Assembly: GCA_039024375.1 (NCBI GenBank)
Contig: JBCCQK010000248.1
Location: 1-11,415 of the forward strand
DNA length: 11,415 bases
Reading direction: 5' to 3'
Source: JAFMDF01 sp039024375
Lineage (GTDB): Bacteria > Bacteroidota > Bacteroidia > Chitinophagales > Saprospiraceae
Made by a program: the position numbers and the translations under genes. Each line of letters starts with the position of its first letter. Positions within the stretch are counted from its first letter, which is position 1. The notes beneath the pieces are model-generated. The model saw only the letters and a list, made by a program, of their open reading frames with translations, did no database searches and had not been told where the DNA came from. Below, piece after piece: positions 5,626-11,415 of the stretch.

Positions 5626-8600
5626 ATGAACAAAATACTCCTTCTAAATACCAAAACTTTCCTTTTGGGTTGTTTCCTGTTTTGGACTGCCTCCCTCTCC
5701 GCACAAGATTTATTCTTCTCCGAATACGTAGAAGGTACGGGTAATAACAAATGTATCGAAATCTACAACCCCTTGCCTTATCCCATAACACTTGATGGTG
5801 TATATCGGATTAGACAGTATCGCAATGGTTCGAGCGCTCCGACGACTTTAAGTAATCTAGTAGGCACTATCCAGCCATTTGATGTGCACGTTATCTGTGA
5901 TAAAGCGGCACCAGTAATTCCAGACCAACGTTTTGCGGCGGGGCCTACTGGTAACGACGCCTTTACCCTTGAGAGAAACGGCTCCGAAATCGACATTTTT
6001 GGTGGAATCGGCTGCGACCCCGGTCCCGATGGTTGGAATGTCGGTGGCAATAGTACTAAGGATAACACCCTGCTTCGGGCGCCTTGTACGCAACAGGGAA
6101 ACACGTCTAACGACTGTGGATTTGCCGATTTAGGTTCTGAGTGGATTTCGGCTGGGACTAATAATGTTTCTAATATCGGAAGCTATAGCGGTGGTGCTTC
6201 GGAAGTAGTTATTTCGGGGCCATCGGCGCTCTGCGAAAATCCCAGTATTACCTTGTCCGCCACAACGGGTTTCGCTACTTACCAATGGTCGAACGGAAGT
6301 CGGTCGAGTACGACTTCGGTGAGCGCAGGTGGGACTTACTCGGTGGTGGTGACCAATGCGGCGGGTTGTGAAAGCTCAGCCTCTTTTTTTGTAAGAGGAC
6401 GCTCGCCCGAAATCTTTGCCTCGGTGGGTTCCGTGCGAGACGTGAGTTGCCGACCTAAACGGGATGGTGGGTTTATTATCAATGCGAGTGGCGGTGACGG
6501 TTCGGGAAATTTTACCTATGCCTGGGAAACGGGTACGAGTGCAACGGGGCAAATAACGGGCGTTGGTGCGGGAACTTATCAAGTCACCGTAGCGGATGCA
6601 AACGGTTGTACGGCTAATACGGAAGTAACGGTAGGGGGGATAGCGACTATCCCATTAGTTAAACGGATAACCCCCGAAACCTGTTTGGGAAACAAAGATG
6701 GTACTATTAGGCTTTCTGCGCTTACCAACCCCTCTAATCCTTTATTGGAGTACAGCATTGACGGCGTTAATTTTGGTCCGAATAATTTCTTTGATGAACT
6801 AGAACCGGGCGATTATCCTATCCTGCTGCGAGACGAAACGGGTTGCGGTGACGAGCAAAGGGTGACTATAAATAAAGGGACAGATTTCGATTTGTTTAAT
6901 AGTCTTGTCACCCAAGCAAAGTGTCAAGGCGAAGGTGGTGGGCAAGTTATTTTGCTGCCCGAAGGGGGGCTGTCACCTTACGAAGTGAGTTTCGATGGAG
7001 CGCCGTTCTTACAGCGCCAAACTTTTTCGAACTTAAAAGCGGGAACCTACGACATATTGATTCGGGATGGTAGCGGCTGCACTAAAGCTTTTGAACAAAC
7101 TATTGAAGAAGGCTCTAACATGGTAGTCGATACCGCTATTATTAGTCACGCCACTTGCGTAGGGATAGACGACGGAGCGGTCAATATCGAAGTTACGGGT
7201 GGGGATAGGGTCTTTTTTATCAAAAGAAACGAACGGGGAAATCTGATTCCTTACCGCACCGGTACTTTCACAGATTTGGCTATTGGCTCACACGAAGTAA
7301 TTGTTCGAGATGCGACTTTCGACTGTCGAGTACCCATCAATTTTGAAATTATGGAAAGCGACCCGCTTAGGACAAACGTAGAAACGGAGGTGACTTGCGG
7401 AAATGACCAAAATGGCCGCATCACCGTTGTTCCACAAAATGGTGTTGCGCCCTATTTGTACCAGTTAGATACGAATAGCGTAGTAATGACCAATAGCTTC
7501 GACAGCTTACCTTTACAAAATTATACCATCACGACTAAGGACAATTTGGGTTGTACGAAAATCGACTCCATTGATTTATTGGCAGTGGAAGATTTTAACA
7601 TCGTATTTGCCATTCCACAGGCCCCTAGCTGCGCCGATATTAACGATGGTCAAATCTCGGTGGCAACTAATCGAAACGAGGGAGTAACCTATCGACTAGA
7701 GGATGGATTTGTTCAGAGTGCACCCGTATTTGCTGGTCTGGCGGCGGGTGACTATACCGTTTTCGCACAATTTGAAGAATGCCTAGATAGTGTTTCGGTG
7801 ACCATACCAAAGGTAGATTCGTTAGAAATTGTGGATATAGTGGCTCAAATTCCACTTTGCGAAGGCGGAAATGACGGTTCTTGGACGATTGAAACTGTGG
7901 GCGGGACGCCTCCTTATCAGTATCAGTTGGACGATGGAGATTTTCAGTTGTCTAATGTGTTTCCCAATCTAGCACAAGGCACTTATACGGTCACCATAAG
8001 GGATAGTAATTACTGCGAAGTGTCGGAAACGGAACTACTGGCGGGGCCCGTTCGATTAGAACCCGATTGCAGTTTAGTACAGAATGTAAGCGAAATTGGC
8101 GCATCGGACGGCTCGGTCAACGTTATTATTTTTGGTGGAGCAGCCCCTTACAACGTACAATTAGTCGATGCTGGATTTAATAACGTGGTGTCTTTAGATG
8201 GGTTAGTTACTTTTGAAAATTTGAGTGAAGGCGAATATATCGTTTCCGTCACCGATAAAAACGATTGTCAGGGTACTTGTACCTTCACAGTTGCCGAACC
8301 CGACTGTACGTTTGAATTGGACGCTTCCGCTAAAAATGCGAGTTGTTACAATCAAAAAGATGGGGCAATTGACTTAGTTTTTAACAATGGAAAAGCGCCG
8401 TACCGCATCGAATGGAACAATCCCGCTTGGGCTAATTTATCTAGCGTCGAAAATTTATCAGTGGGCGATTACGCCGTCACGGTAACGGATGACTTAGGAT
8501 GCAGCGATAGTTTATTGTTGACCATTACCCAACCCGATTCTCTAAGGATAACGTTGCAAACGACGGCCGATACGATTTGTGAAAAAGAAACGGCTCTTCT

Positions 8601-10788
8601 TTCGCTTTCGAATAATTACGAAACCTACTTGTGGACAAACGGAGCGGAGACAGCCATCATCGAAGTAGCCGAAACGAGCACCTACGGCGTAACGGTAAAA
8701 GATAGCCATCAATGTATCGGCCGAGCGGCGATTGATATTTATGTTATTCCACAGGATACTACCACCGAACTTCGCTATACTTGTGAACCGTCAGAAGTAG
8801 GCGAACGCATAGTCGAGGAAATGGGAATAGACGGCTGTAAGAATACCGTTTTCAGAACGTTCGAATTAGCTCGAAAAGATACGACTCGTTTAGAAGCGAC
8901 TACTTGTGAACCTTCCGAGGTGGGTGTTTTTCCGACGAGACTGACGAACAGTTTTGGCTGCGATAGCTTGGTGATTACTACGGTAAAGTTGCTGCGTTCT
9001 GACTCTACTTTTTTGACCGAAACGACTTGCAGTAGCCAAGAAGTTGGCCGCCAAATAGTTCCATTAGTTAACGTAGTGGGGTGCGATAGTACCTTGATTA
9101 TTGAAACCATTTTAGTGGAAAATATTGCCCAATCTTTTTCGACGGTAACTACTTGCGATATAACGCAAGTTGGCGTTGATACCGCTTTTTTACAAACGCC
9201 AGCGGGCTGTGACAGTTTACGGATTACGAGAACGGTTTCTAGTATTTCACCACCCACTTTTTTGACCGAAACGACCTGCGATAGTTCAGCAGTTCGGACG
9301 GATAGTTTGTTGTTATCCAATCAGTTTAGTTGTGATAGCTTGATTATTACAAATACTATTTTATTGGAAAGTCATCAAATCAATTTGCAGGAAAGCACTT
9401 GTAATCCGCAAGATACGGGCGTTGTCGAACAAATCTTGACCAACCAATTTGGCTGTGATAGTACAGTCATCACGACTACTATATTAGCCGAATCGGTTGC
9501 TTGTCAAATAGCTTTTAGCGCAACGTCCGATACGCTTTGTGGGGACGAAGATTTTGGAGCTATTGCGGTGACAACTACTTTCGGAAATCCCCCTTTTTCA
9601 TACTTTTTATTGGACGAATTAGGAGTTGATACTTTCCAGATAGGACAAATTTTTGAAAATAATCAGTCGTTAATATTGATGGATATTCCATTTGCTAATT
9701 ATTTGTTGCGATTGGTTAACGAACAAGGAGTTGAACAAGAACAAATGATTGAAATGAATCGACATGAGAATGTGCTTTTAGATGCCCTTTCTTCTGACTA
9801 TAATGGTTTCTCAGTTAGTTGCGAAGACGAAAGCGATGGGCAAATTCAATTGGAAGTGTCTGGCGGGAAAAGCCCTTTTAAATATAATTGGAGCACGGGA
9901 GCAACAACGGAAAACTTAGCCAATTTGCCCGTAGGTACCTACGAAGTAACGGCGACCGATGCGAGTAATTGCCAAACAGTCGCTGCGTTTAATTTAGTGG
10001 CTCCCCAACCGCTCTTGATGGAAGTGCAAGTAATTTCCCCCAATTGTGTAGGAGAAGAATTTGGCCAAATTTTACTACAGAATGTACCCAATGCAGTGGG
10101 GAACGTGGGGTACGCATTAGAAGATGATACTTATCGACCCATTTCCGAATTTCCTTTTTCAATCGAAAATCTTTATCCGGATGACTATATTTTACGGATA
10201 AGGGACGAAAATAGCTGTGAGGTAGATACCGACTTGACTATAACACAACCCTTTCTCAAACGGTTAGCGTTAGAGGCACCCGCTGACCTTTCTTTAGGTG
10301 ATAGTTTAATTATTGTTCCACAGGCGAACTTTGATATTACTCGTTACGAATGGACAGCGAGTAGCGAACCTGTTTGCCCCGATTGCCCCATTTTACAGTC
10401 GCAACCCACCCAAAACGGTTTGTACACCTTGACTGCCTACGATGTGAATGATTGTGCCATATCGGCGAGTTTTAATTTGACCGTACAATCAAATAATCAA
10501 GTTTATTTACCCAATGTTTTTAGTCCCAACGACGATGGCATTAACGATGTTTATCGACTGTTTGCGGGGAACAGCGTTGCTAGAATCCTACATTTTCAAA
10601 TTAGAGATTTTGAAGGCCGTCGAATGTATGAGGTGAACGACCGACTGCCGACGGATGATACAGTTGGCTGGGATGGTTGGTTCAATGGTCAGCGGATGCT
10701 GCCCGCCGTTTTTGTGGTTTCGGCGGAGGTAGAAATGATTGATGGGACGGTTCGGGAGGTGGTGCAGACGATGACGTTGGTCAAATAG
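5626..10788 (+). CDS. Giant SprB-repeat surface protein with T9SS type B sorting domain
   Basis: From the ATG at 5626 the product is 1720 residues. Residues 1-27 are a Sec signal peptide ending SLSAQ, cleaved before DLFFSEYVEG. That sequence opens a lamin-tail domain (about 28-190), followed by an Ig/PKD-like domain (about 192-260). About nine SprB-type modules of 75-85 residues follow (261-971), each with an early Cys, a GGxxPY-like turn, a G-x-Y strand and a late D-x-x-x-C. Next come an Ig-like domain (about 972-1043), six 41-42-residue Cys-pair repeats (about 1045-1291), three more SprB-like modules (to about 1541) and a further Ig-like domain. The C-terminal ~98 residues (VYLPNVFSPNDDGINDVY) form the gliding-associated type B CTD that directs export by the type IX system and surface attachment. 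SprB of Flavobacterium is a mobile gliding adhesin; an adhesin role here is inference. An upstream TTG at 5587 is possible but would ruin the signal peptide. Confidence 0.92.
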   Translation: MNKILLLNTKTFLLGCFLFWTASLSAQDLFFSEYVEGTGNNKCIEIYNPLPYPITLDGVYRIRQYRNGSSAPTTLSNLVGTIQPFDVHVICDKAAPVIPDQRFAAGPTGNDAFTLERNGSEIDIFGGIGCDPGPDGWNVGGNSTKDNTLLRAPCTQQGNTSNDCGFADLGSEWISAGTNNVSNIGSYSGGASEVVISGPSALCENPSITLSATTGFATYQWSNGSRSSTTSVSAGGTYSVVVTNAAGCESSASFFVRGRSPEIFASVGSVRDVSCRPKRDGGFIINASGGDGSGNFTYAWETGTSATGQITGVGAGTYQVTVADANGCTANTEVTVGGIATIPLVKRITPETCLGNKDGTIRLSALTNPSNPLLEYSIDGVNFGPNNFFDELEPGDYPILLRDETGCGDEQRVTINKGTDFDLFNSLVTQAKCQGEGGGQVILLPEGGLSPYEVSFDGAPFLQRQTFSNLKAGTYDILIRDGSGCTKAFEQTIEEGSNMVVDTAIISHATCVGIDDGAVNIEVTGGDRVFFIKRNERGNLIPYRTGTFTDLAIGSHEVIVRDATFDCRVPINFEIMESDPLRTNVETEVTCGNDQNGRITVVPQNGVAPYLYQLDTNSVVMTNSFDSLPLQNYTITTKDNLGCTKIDSIDLLAVEDFNIVFAIPQAPSCADINDGQISVATNRNEGVTYRLEDGFVQSAPVFAGLAAGDYTVFAQFEECLDSVSVTIPKVDSLEIVDIVAQIPLCEGGNDGSWTIETVGGTPPYQYQLDDGDFQLSNVFPNLAQGTYTVTIRDSNYCEVSETELLAGPVRLEPDCSLVQNVSEIGASDGSVNVIIFGGAAPYNVQLVDAGFNNVVSLDGLVTFENLSEGEYIVSVTDKNDCQGTCTFTVAEPDCTFELDASAKNASCYNQKDGAIDLVFNNGKAPYRIEWNNPAWANLSSVENLSVGDYAVTVTDDLGCSDSLLLTITQPDSLRITLQTTADTICEKETALLSLSNNYETYLWTNGAETAIIEVAETSTYGVTVKDSHQCIGRAAIDIYVIPQDTTTELRYTCEPSEVGERIVEEMGIDGCKNTVFRTFELARKDTTRLEATTCEPSEVGVFPTRLTNSFGCDSLVITTVKLLRSDSTFLTETTCSSQEVGRQIVPLVNVVGCDSTLIIETILVENIAQSFSTVTTCDITQVGVDTAFLQTPAGCDSLRITRTVSSISPPTFLTETTCDSSAVRTDSLLLSNQFSCDSLIITNTILLESHQINLQESTCNPQDTGVVEQILTNQFGCDSTVITTTILAESVACQIAFSATSDTLCGDEDFGAIAVTTTFGNPPFSYFLLDELGVDTFQIGQIFENNQSLILMDIPFANYLLRLVNEQGVEQEQMIEMNRHENVLLDALSSDYNGFSVSCEDESDGQIQLEVSGGKSPFKYNWSTGATTENLANLPVGTYEVTATDASNCQTVAAFNLVAPQPLLMEVQVISPNCVGEEFGQILLQNVPNAVGNVGYALEDDTYRPISEFPFSIENLYPDDYILRIRDENSCEVDTDLTITQPFLKRLALEAPADLSLGDSLIIVPQANFDITRYEWTASSEPVCPDCPILQSQPTQNGLYTLTAYDVNDCAISASFNLTVQSNNQVYLPNVFSPNDDGINDVYRLFAGNSVARILHFQIRDFEGRRMYEVNDRLPTDDTVGWDGWFNGQRMLPAVFVVSAEVEMIDGTVREVVQTMTLVK
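6406..8538 (+). repeat. Nine tandem SprB-type modules within the surface protein
   Basis: Module boundaries by eye are near 6406, 6640, 6880, 7114, 7360, 7591, 7816, 8050 and 8302, giving units of about 225-252 bases. They are diverged in DNA but share a protein pattern: an early Cys before a D/N-G segment (as in SCRPKRDGG or LCEGGNDGS), then xPYxY, L-x-x-G-x-Y-x-V, and D-x-x-x-C near the end. Divergence between units suggests old duplication and little recent homogenisation. Further, less regular modules lie at about 9499-10250. Confidence 0.7.
8758..9498 (+). repeat. Six 41-42-residue Cys-pair repeats
   Basis: The first cysteine codons lie at 8782, 8905, 9028, 9154, 9277 and 9400, spacings of 123, 123, 126, 123 and 123 bases. 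In each unit a second cysteine follows 18 residues later. The consensus is T-T-C-x4-V-G, about 11 variable residues, G-C-D-S-x-x-I-x-x-T. The first unit is the most diverged (GCKN for GCDS). Exactly two Cys per unit suggests one disulfide per repeat in the exported protein. Units 3 and 5 share an in-register 20-base identity. Confidence 0.8.
10492..10785 (+). other. Type B C-terminal sorting domain (T9SS) of the surface protein
   Basis: The last ~98 residues contain VYLPNVFSPNDDGINDVY, the FQIRDFEGRRMYE strand and the WDGWFNGQ...PAVFV block, followed by the terminal MTLVK. This is the gliding motility-associated C-terminal domain (TIGR04131 type). Such domains act as outer-membrane translocation signals recognised by the type IX machinery. 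Presence implies that the host encodes PorV/PorU-like or SprF-like partners elsewhere; none is in this window. Confidence 0.9.
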
Positions 10789-10797
10789 CCTTTTCAG

Positions 10798-10866
10798 TCA
10801 AAGCACTTTTAACCCAAGATGAGTTTCCAATGGAATAAAATCTTTATCCGAATGAAGTAAGGCTAT
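10798..10866 (-). pseudogene. vapC: vapC remnant (C-terminal tail of a PIN-domain toxin)
   Basis: Reading the minus strand from 10866 gives about 22 codons containing ALLHSDKDF and ending HLGLKVL before a TGA at 10800-10798. This is the typical C-terminus of VapC PIN toxins (consensus near LLHNDRDF followed by HxxLKVL). The frame is closed by an upstream TAG at 10875-10873 and has no start codon, so the rest of the toxin (about 110 codons, including the N-terminal catalytic aspartate) is gone. The remnant lies where vapC would normally follow vapB and overlaps the last codons of vapB in another frame. I infer an internal deletion joining the vapB end to the vapC end. It would not be translated as it stands. 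Confidence 0.7.
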
Positions 10867-11060
10867 TTTGGTCTAATCGCATTTTTTCCCAAATCCTCGT
10901 CCCATTTCAATTTACCTCTCCATTTTTTAATTTGGCGTTGTTGTTCTAATCGAATAAAAGTTTTCAGGGCCGCTTCAATCACTGCTCGTTTTGTCTTCAA
11001 GCCACTCAATTTTAGGGTATTATCCATTAGTTGTTGGTCGATGACAATATTGGTTCGCAT
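10863..11060 (-). CDS. vapB: VapB-family antitoxin (now without its toxin)
   Basis: The 65-residue protein starts MRTNIVIDQQLMDNTLKLSG and continues LKTKRAVIEAALKTFIRLEQ, the short-strand plus two-helix ribbon-helix-helix DNA-binding domain (residues 1-45). The toxin-binding tail follows, with RGKLKWDEDL (48-57). This matches the VapB/DUF2191 antitoxin group. VapB normally neutralises the adjacent VapC RNase and represses its own promoter. Here vapC is reduced to its last codons, and the VapB ending NAIRPK differs from the usual M-R-T-D-like end. The last three or four codons are made from vapC-remnant sequence read out of frame. It may still bind DNA or cross-neutralise another VapC. It converges with the surface-protein gene. 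Confidence 0.85.
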   Translation of the reverse strand: MRTNIVIDQQLMDNTLKLSGLKTKRAVIEAALKTFIRLEQQRQIKKWRGKLKWDEDLGKNAIRPK

Positions 11061-11070
11061 AAATTAATGT

Positions 11071-11092
11071 GTATATTTTTTGATAAATATAC
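11071..11092 (-). promoter_or_regulatory. Candidate vapB operator/promoter palindrome
   Basis: GTATATTT (11071-11078) and AAATATAC (11085-11092) form an 8-bp inverted repeat with a 6-base spacer, centred about 21 bases upstream of the vapB ATG. On the minus strand it contains TATATTTA (11091-11084), a 7/8 match to TAnnTTTG, with TTTT about 19 bases further upstream as a weak -33. Ribbon-helix-helix antitoxins bind such palindromes over their own promoters, so an autoregulatory operator is a reasonable inference. Confidence 0.45.
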
Positions 11093-11105
11093 GCCTTAAG
11101 TATTA

Positions 11106-11243
11106 CTGAAAAAATAAATTGACCAGAAGAATTTTGAACCAGCCCGAATGCCTCGGGCGGGCGGGTTGAATCTTTGTTTCTATACTTTTTCCAAAGCATA
11201 CAAAAAAGTATCCATTTCAAAATTGGTCAATTTATTTTTTCAG
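11106..11243. repeat. 138-bp element with perfect 20-bp terminal inverted repeats (MITE-like or large stem-loop)
   Basis: CTGAAAAAATAAATTGACCA (11106-11125) and its exact reverse complement (11224-11243) bound the element. Pairing resumes after a 5-base bulge as ATTTTGAA (11131-11138) with TTCAAAAT (11216-11223). Two smaller hairpins lie inside: CCCGA/TCGGG (11143-11147 and 11153-11157) in a G/C-rich patch unlike its surroundings, and ATACTTTTT/AAAAAGTAT (11182-11190 and 11203-11211). No transposase is encoded and no clear target-site duplication flanks it. It sits between vapB and the partial gene at the right edge, whose stop codon it provides. The candidates are a non-autonomous mobile repeat, or a terminator/processing hairpin. 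Confidence 0.65.
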
Positions 11244-11415
11244 AGTTCCTAATTTTTGGAATTGTTCGAGTAAAGTAGGGTGGTTGAATAGCAAGGCTAA
11301 AATCACGGGGTAACGGGAATGTCTTTCGACAGCAAGTTGTGTTTTCAAAATAGTCATAAAGTTGTGTTTTAGTTCTTTGACATCGTTGCAAATTCTAATA
11401 TTTCTTGTTCCTGTG
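11232..11415 (-). CDS. Partial gene of unknown function, C-terminal 60 residues
   Basis: The minus strand is open from the window edge to a TAA at 11234-11232, giving a C-terminal fragment of 60 residues whose start lies to the right. Visible features are a charged segment (NDVKELKHNFMTIL), RHSRYPVILALLFNHP and the ending LEQFQKLGTLKK. It reads as a soluble helical protein, with a balanced composition supporting real coding. I do not recognise the family. The last three codons and the stop belong to the 20-bp arm of the inverted-repeat element, so the original C-terminus may have been altered by insertion of that element. Spacing to vapB (171 bases) and the intervening hairpin suggest separate transcription. 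Confidence 0.5.
   Translation of the reverse strand, partial: TGTRNIRICNDVKELKHNFMTILKTQLAVERHSRYPVILALLFNHPTLLEQFQKLGTLKK

Noticed and set aside
8775..9320. A 181-codon open frame on the minus strand opposite the Cys-pair repeats
   Set aside because: It mirrors the repetitive coding sequence of the surface-protein gene; its own repeats are by-products of the plus-strand codons, and it has no recognisable domain.
10783..10868. 8-bp inverted repeat AAATAGCC / GGCTATTT containing the stop codons of the surface-protein gene and vapB and bracketing the vapC remnant
   Set aside because: Short and 70 bases apart; could mark the deletion or a bidirectional terminator, but chance is equally likely.
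11020..11220. 66-codon minus-strand frame spanning the inverted-repeat element and the vapB start
   Set aside because: It runs through the repeat and into vapB in another frame; explained by the element's sequence rather than by a gene.

Overview
The window looks like chromosomal DNA from a Bacteroidota bacterium, most likely a marine or aquatic Saprospiria/Cytophaga-type lineage. The main reasons are a DUF4249 lipoprotein, a giant SprB-repeat surface protein with a type IX secretion type B C-terminal domain, a DUF4143 ATPase, start codons without clear Shine-Dalgarno sequences, several TAnnTTTG-like -7 elements, and an ACAGGATT-type interspersed repeat. No rRNA, tRNA, CRISPR array, complete insertion sequence or phage gene was seen. 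The genus is inference only.

Left part (1-4755): a 13-bp hairpin closes an upstream transcript. A DUF4249 outer-membrane-type lipoprotein follows, preceded by a tandem heptad repeat that runs up to its start codon. Next is a DUF4143 AAA-type ATPase under a conspicuous 17-bp inverted repeat. Convergent to it, with only a 12-bp gap, is a minus-strand kinase-fold phosphotransferase resembling methylthioribose kinase. A 302-bp divergent intergenic region holds an imperfect ACAGGATT inverted repeat and leads into an exported nucleoside-hydrolase-like protein.

Middle part (4912-10788): a flavin-reductase-like (FMN split barrel) protein, then one very large gene (1720 residues from its best start). 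That protein has a signal peptide, a lamin-tail domain, Ig/PKD-like domains, about twelve SprB-type modules, six 41-42-residue Cys-pair repeats and a type B sorting domain. It is probably a secreted adhesin or a component of gliding or surface attachment.

Right part (10789-11415): a degraded vapBC toxin-antitoxin locus on the minus strand. vapB is present, but only the last ~23 codons of vapC survive, fused out of frame to the vapB 3' end. Upstream of vapB is a palindromic candidate operator, then a 138-bp element with perfect 20-bp terminal inverted repeats (MITE-like or a large stem-loop). Its outer end supplies the stop codon of an unidentified minus-strand gene that runs off the window.

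The genes do not form one pathway; most appear to be single transcription units. I see no convincing complete undescribed system. The most informative signals are the vapBC deletion scar, the 138-bp inverted-repeat element, and the nested palindromes at the start of the DUF4143 ATPase gene.
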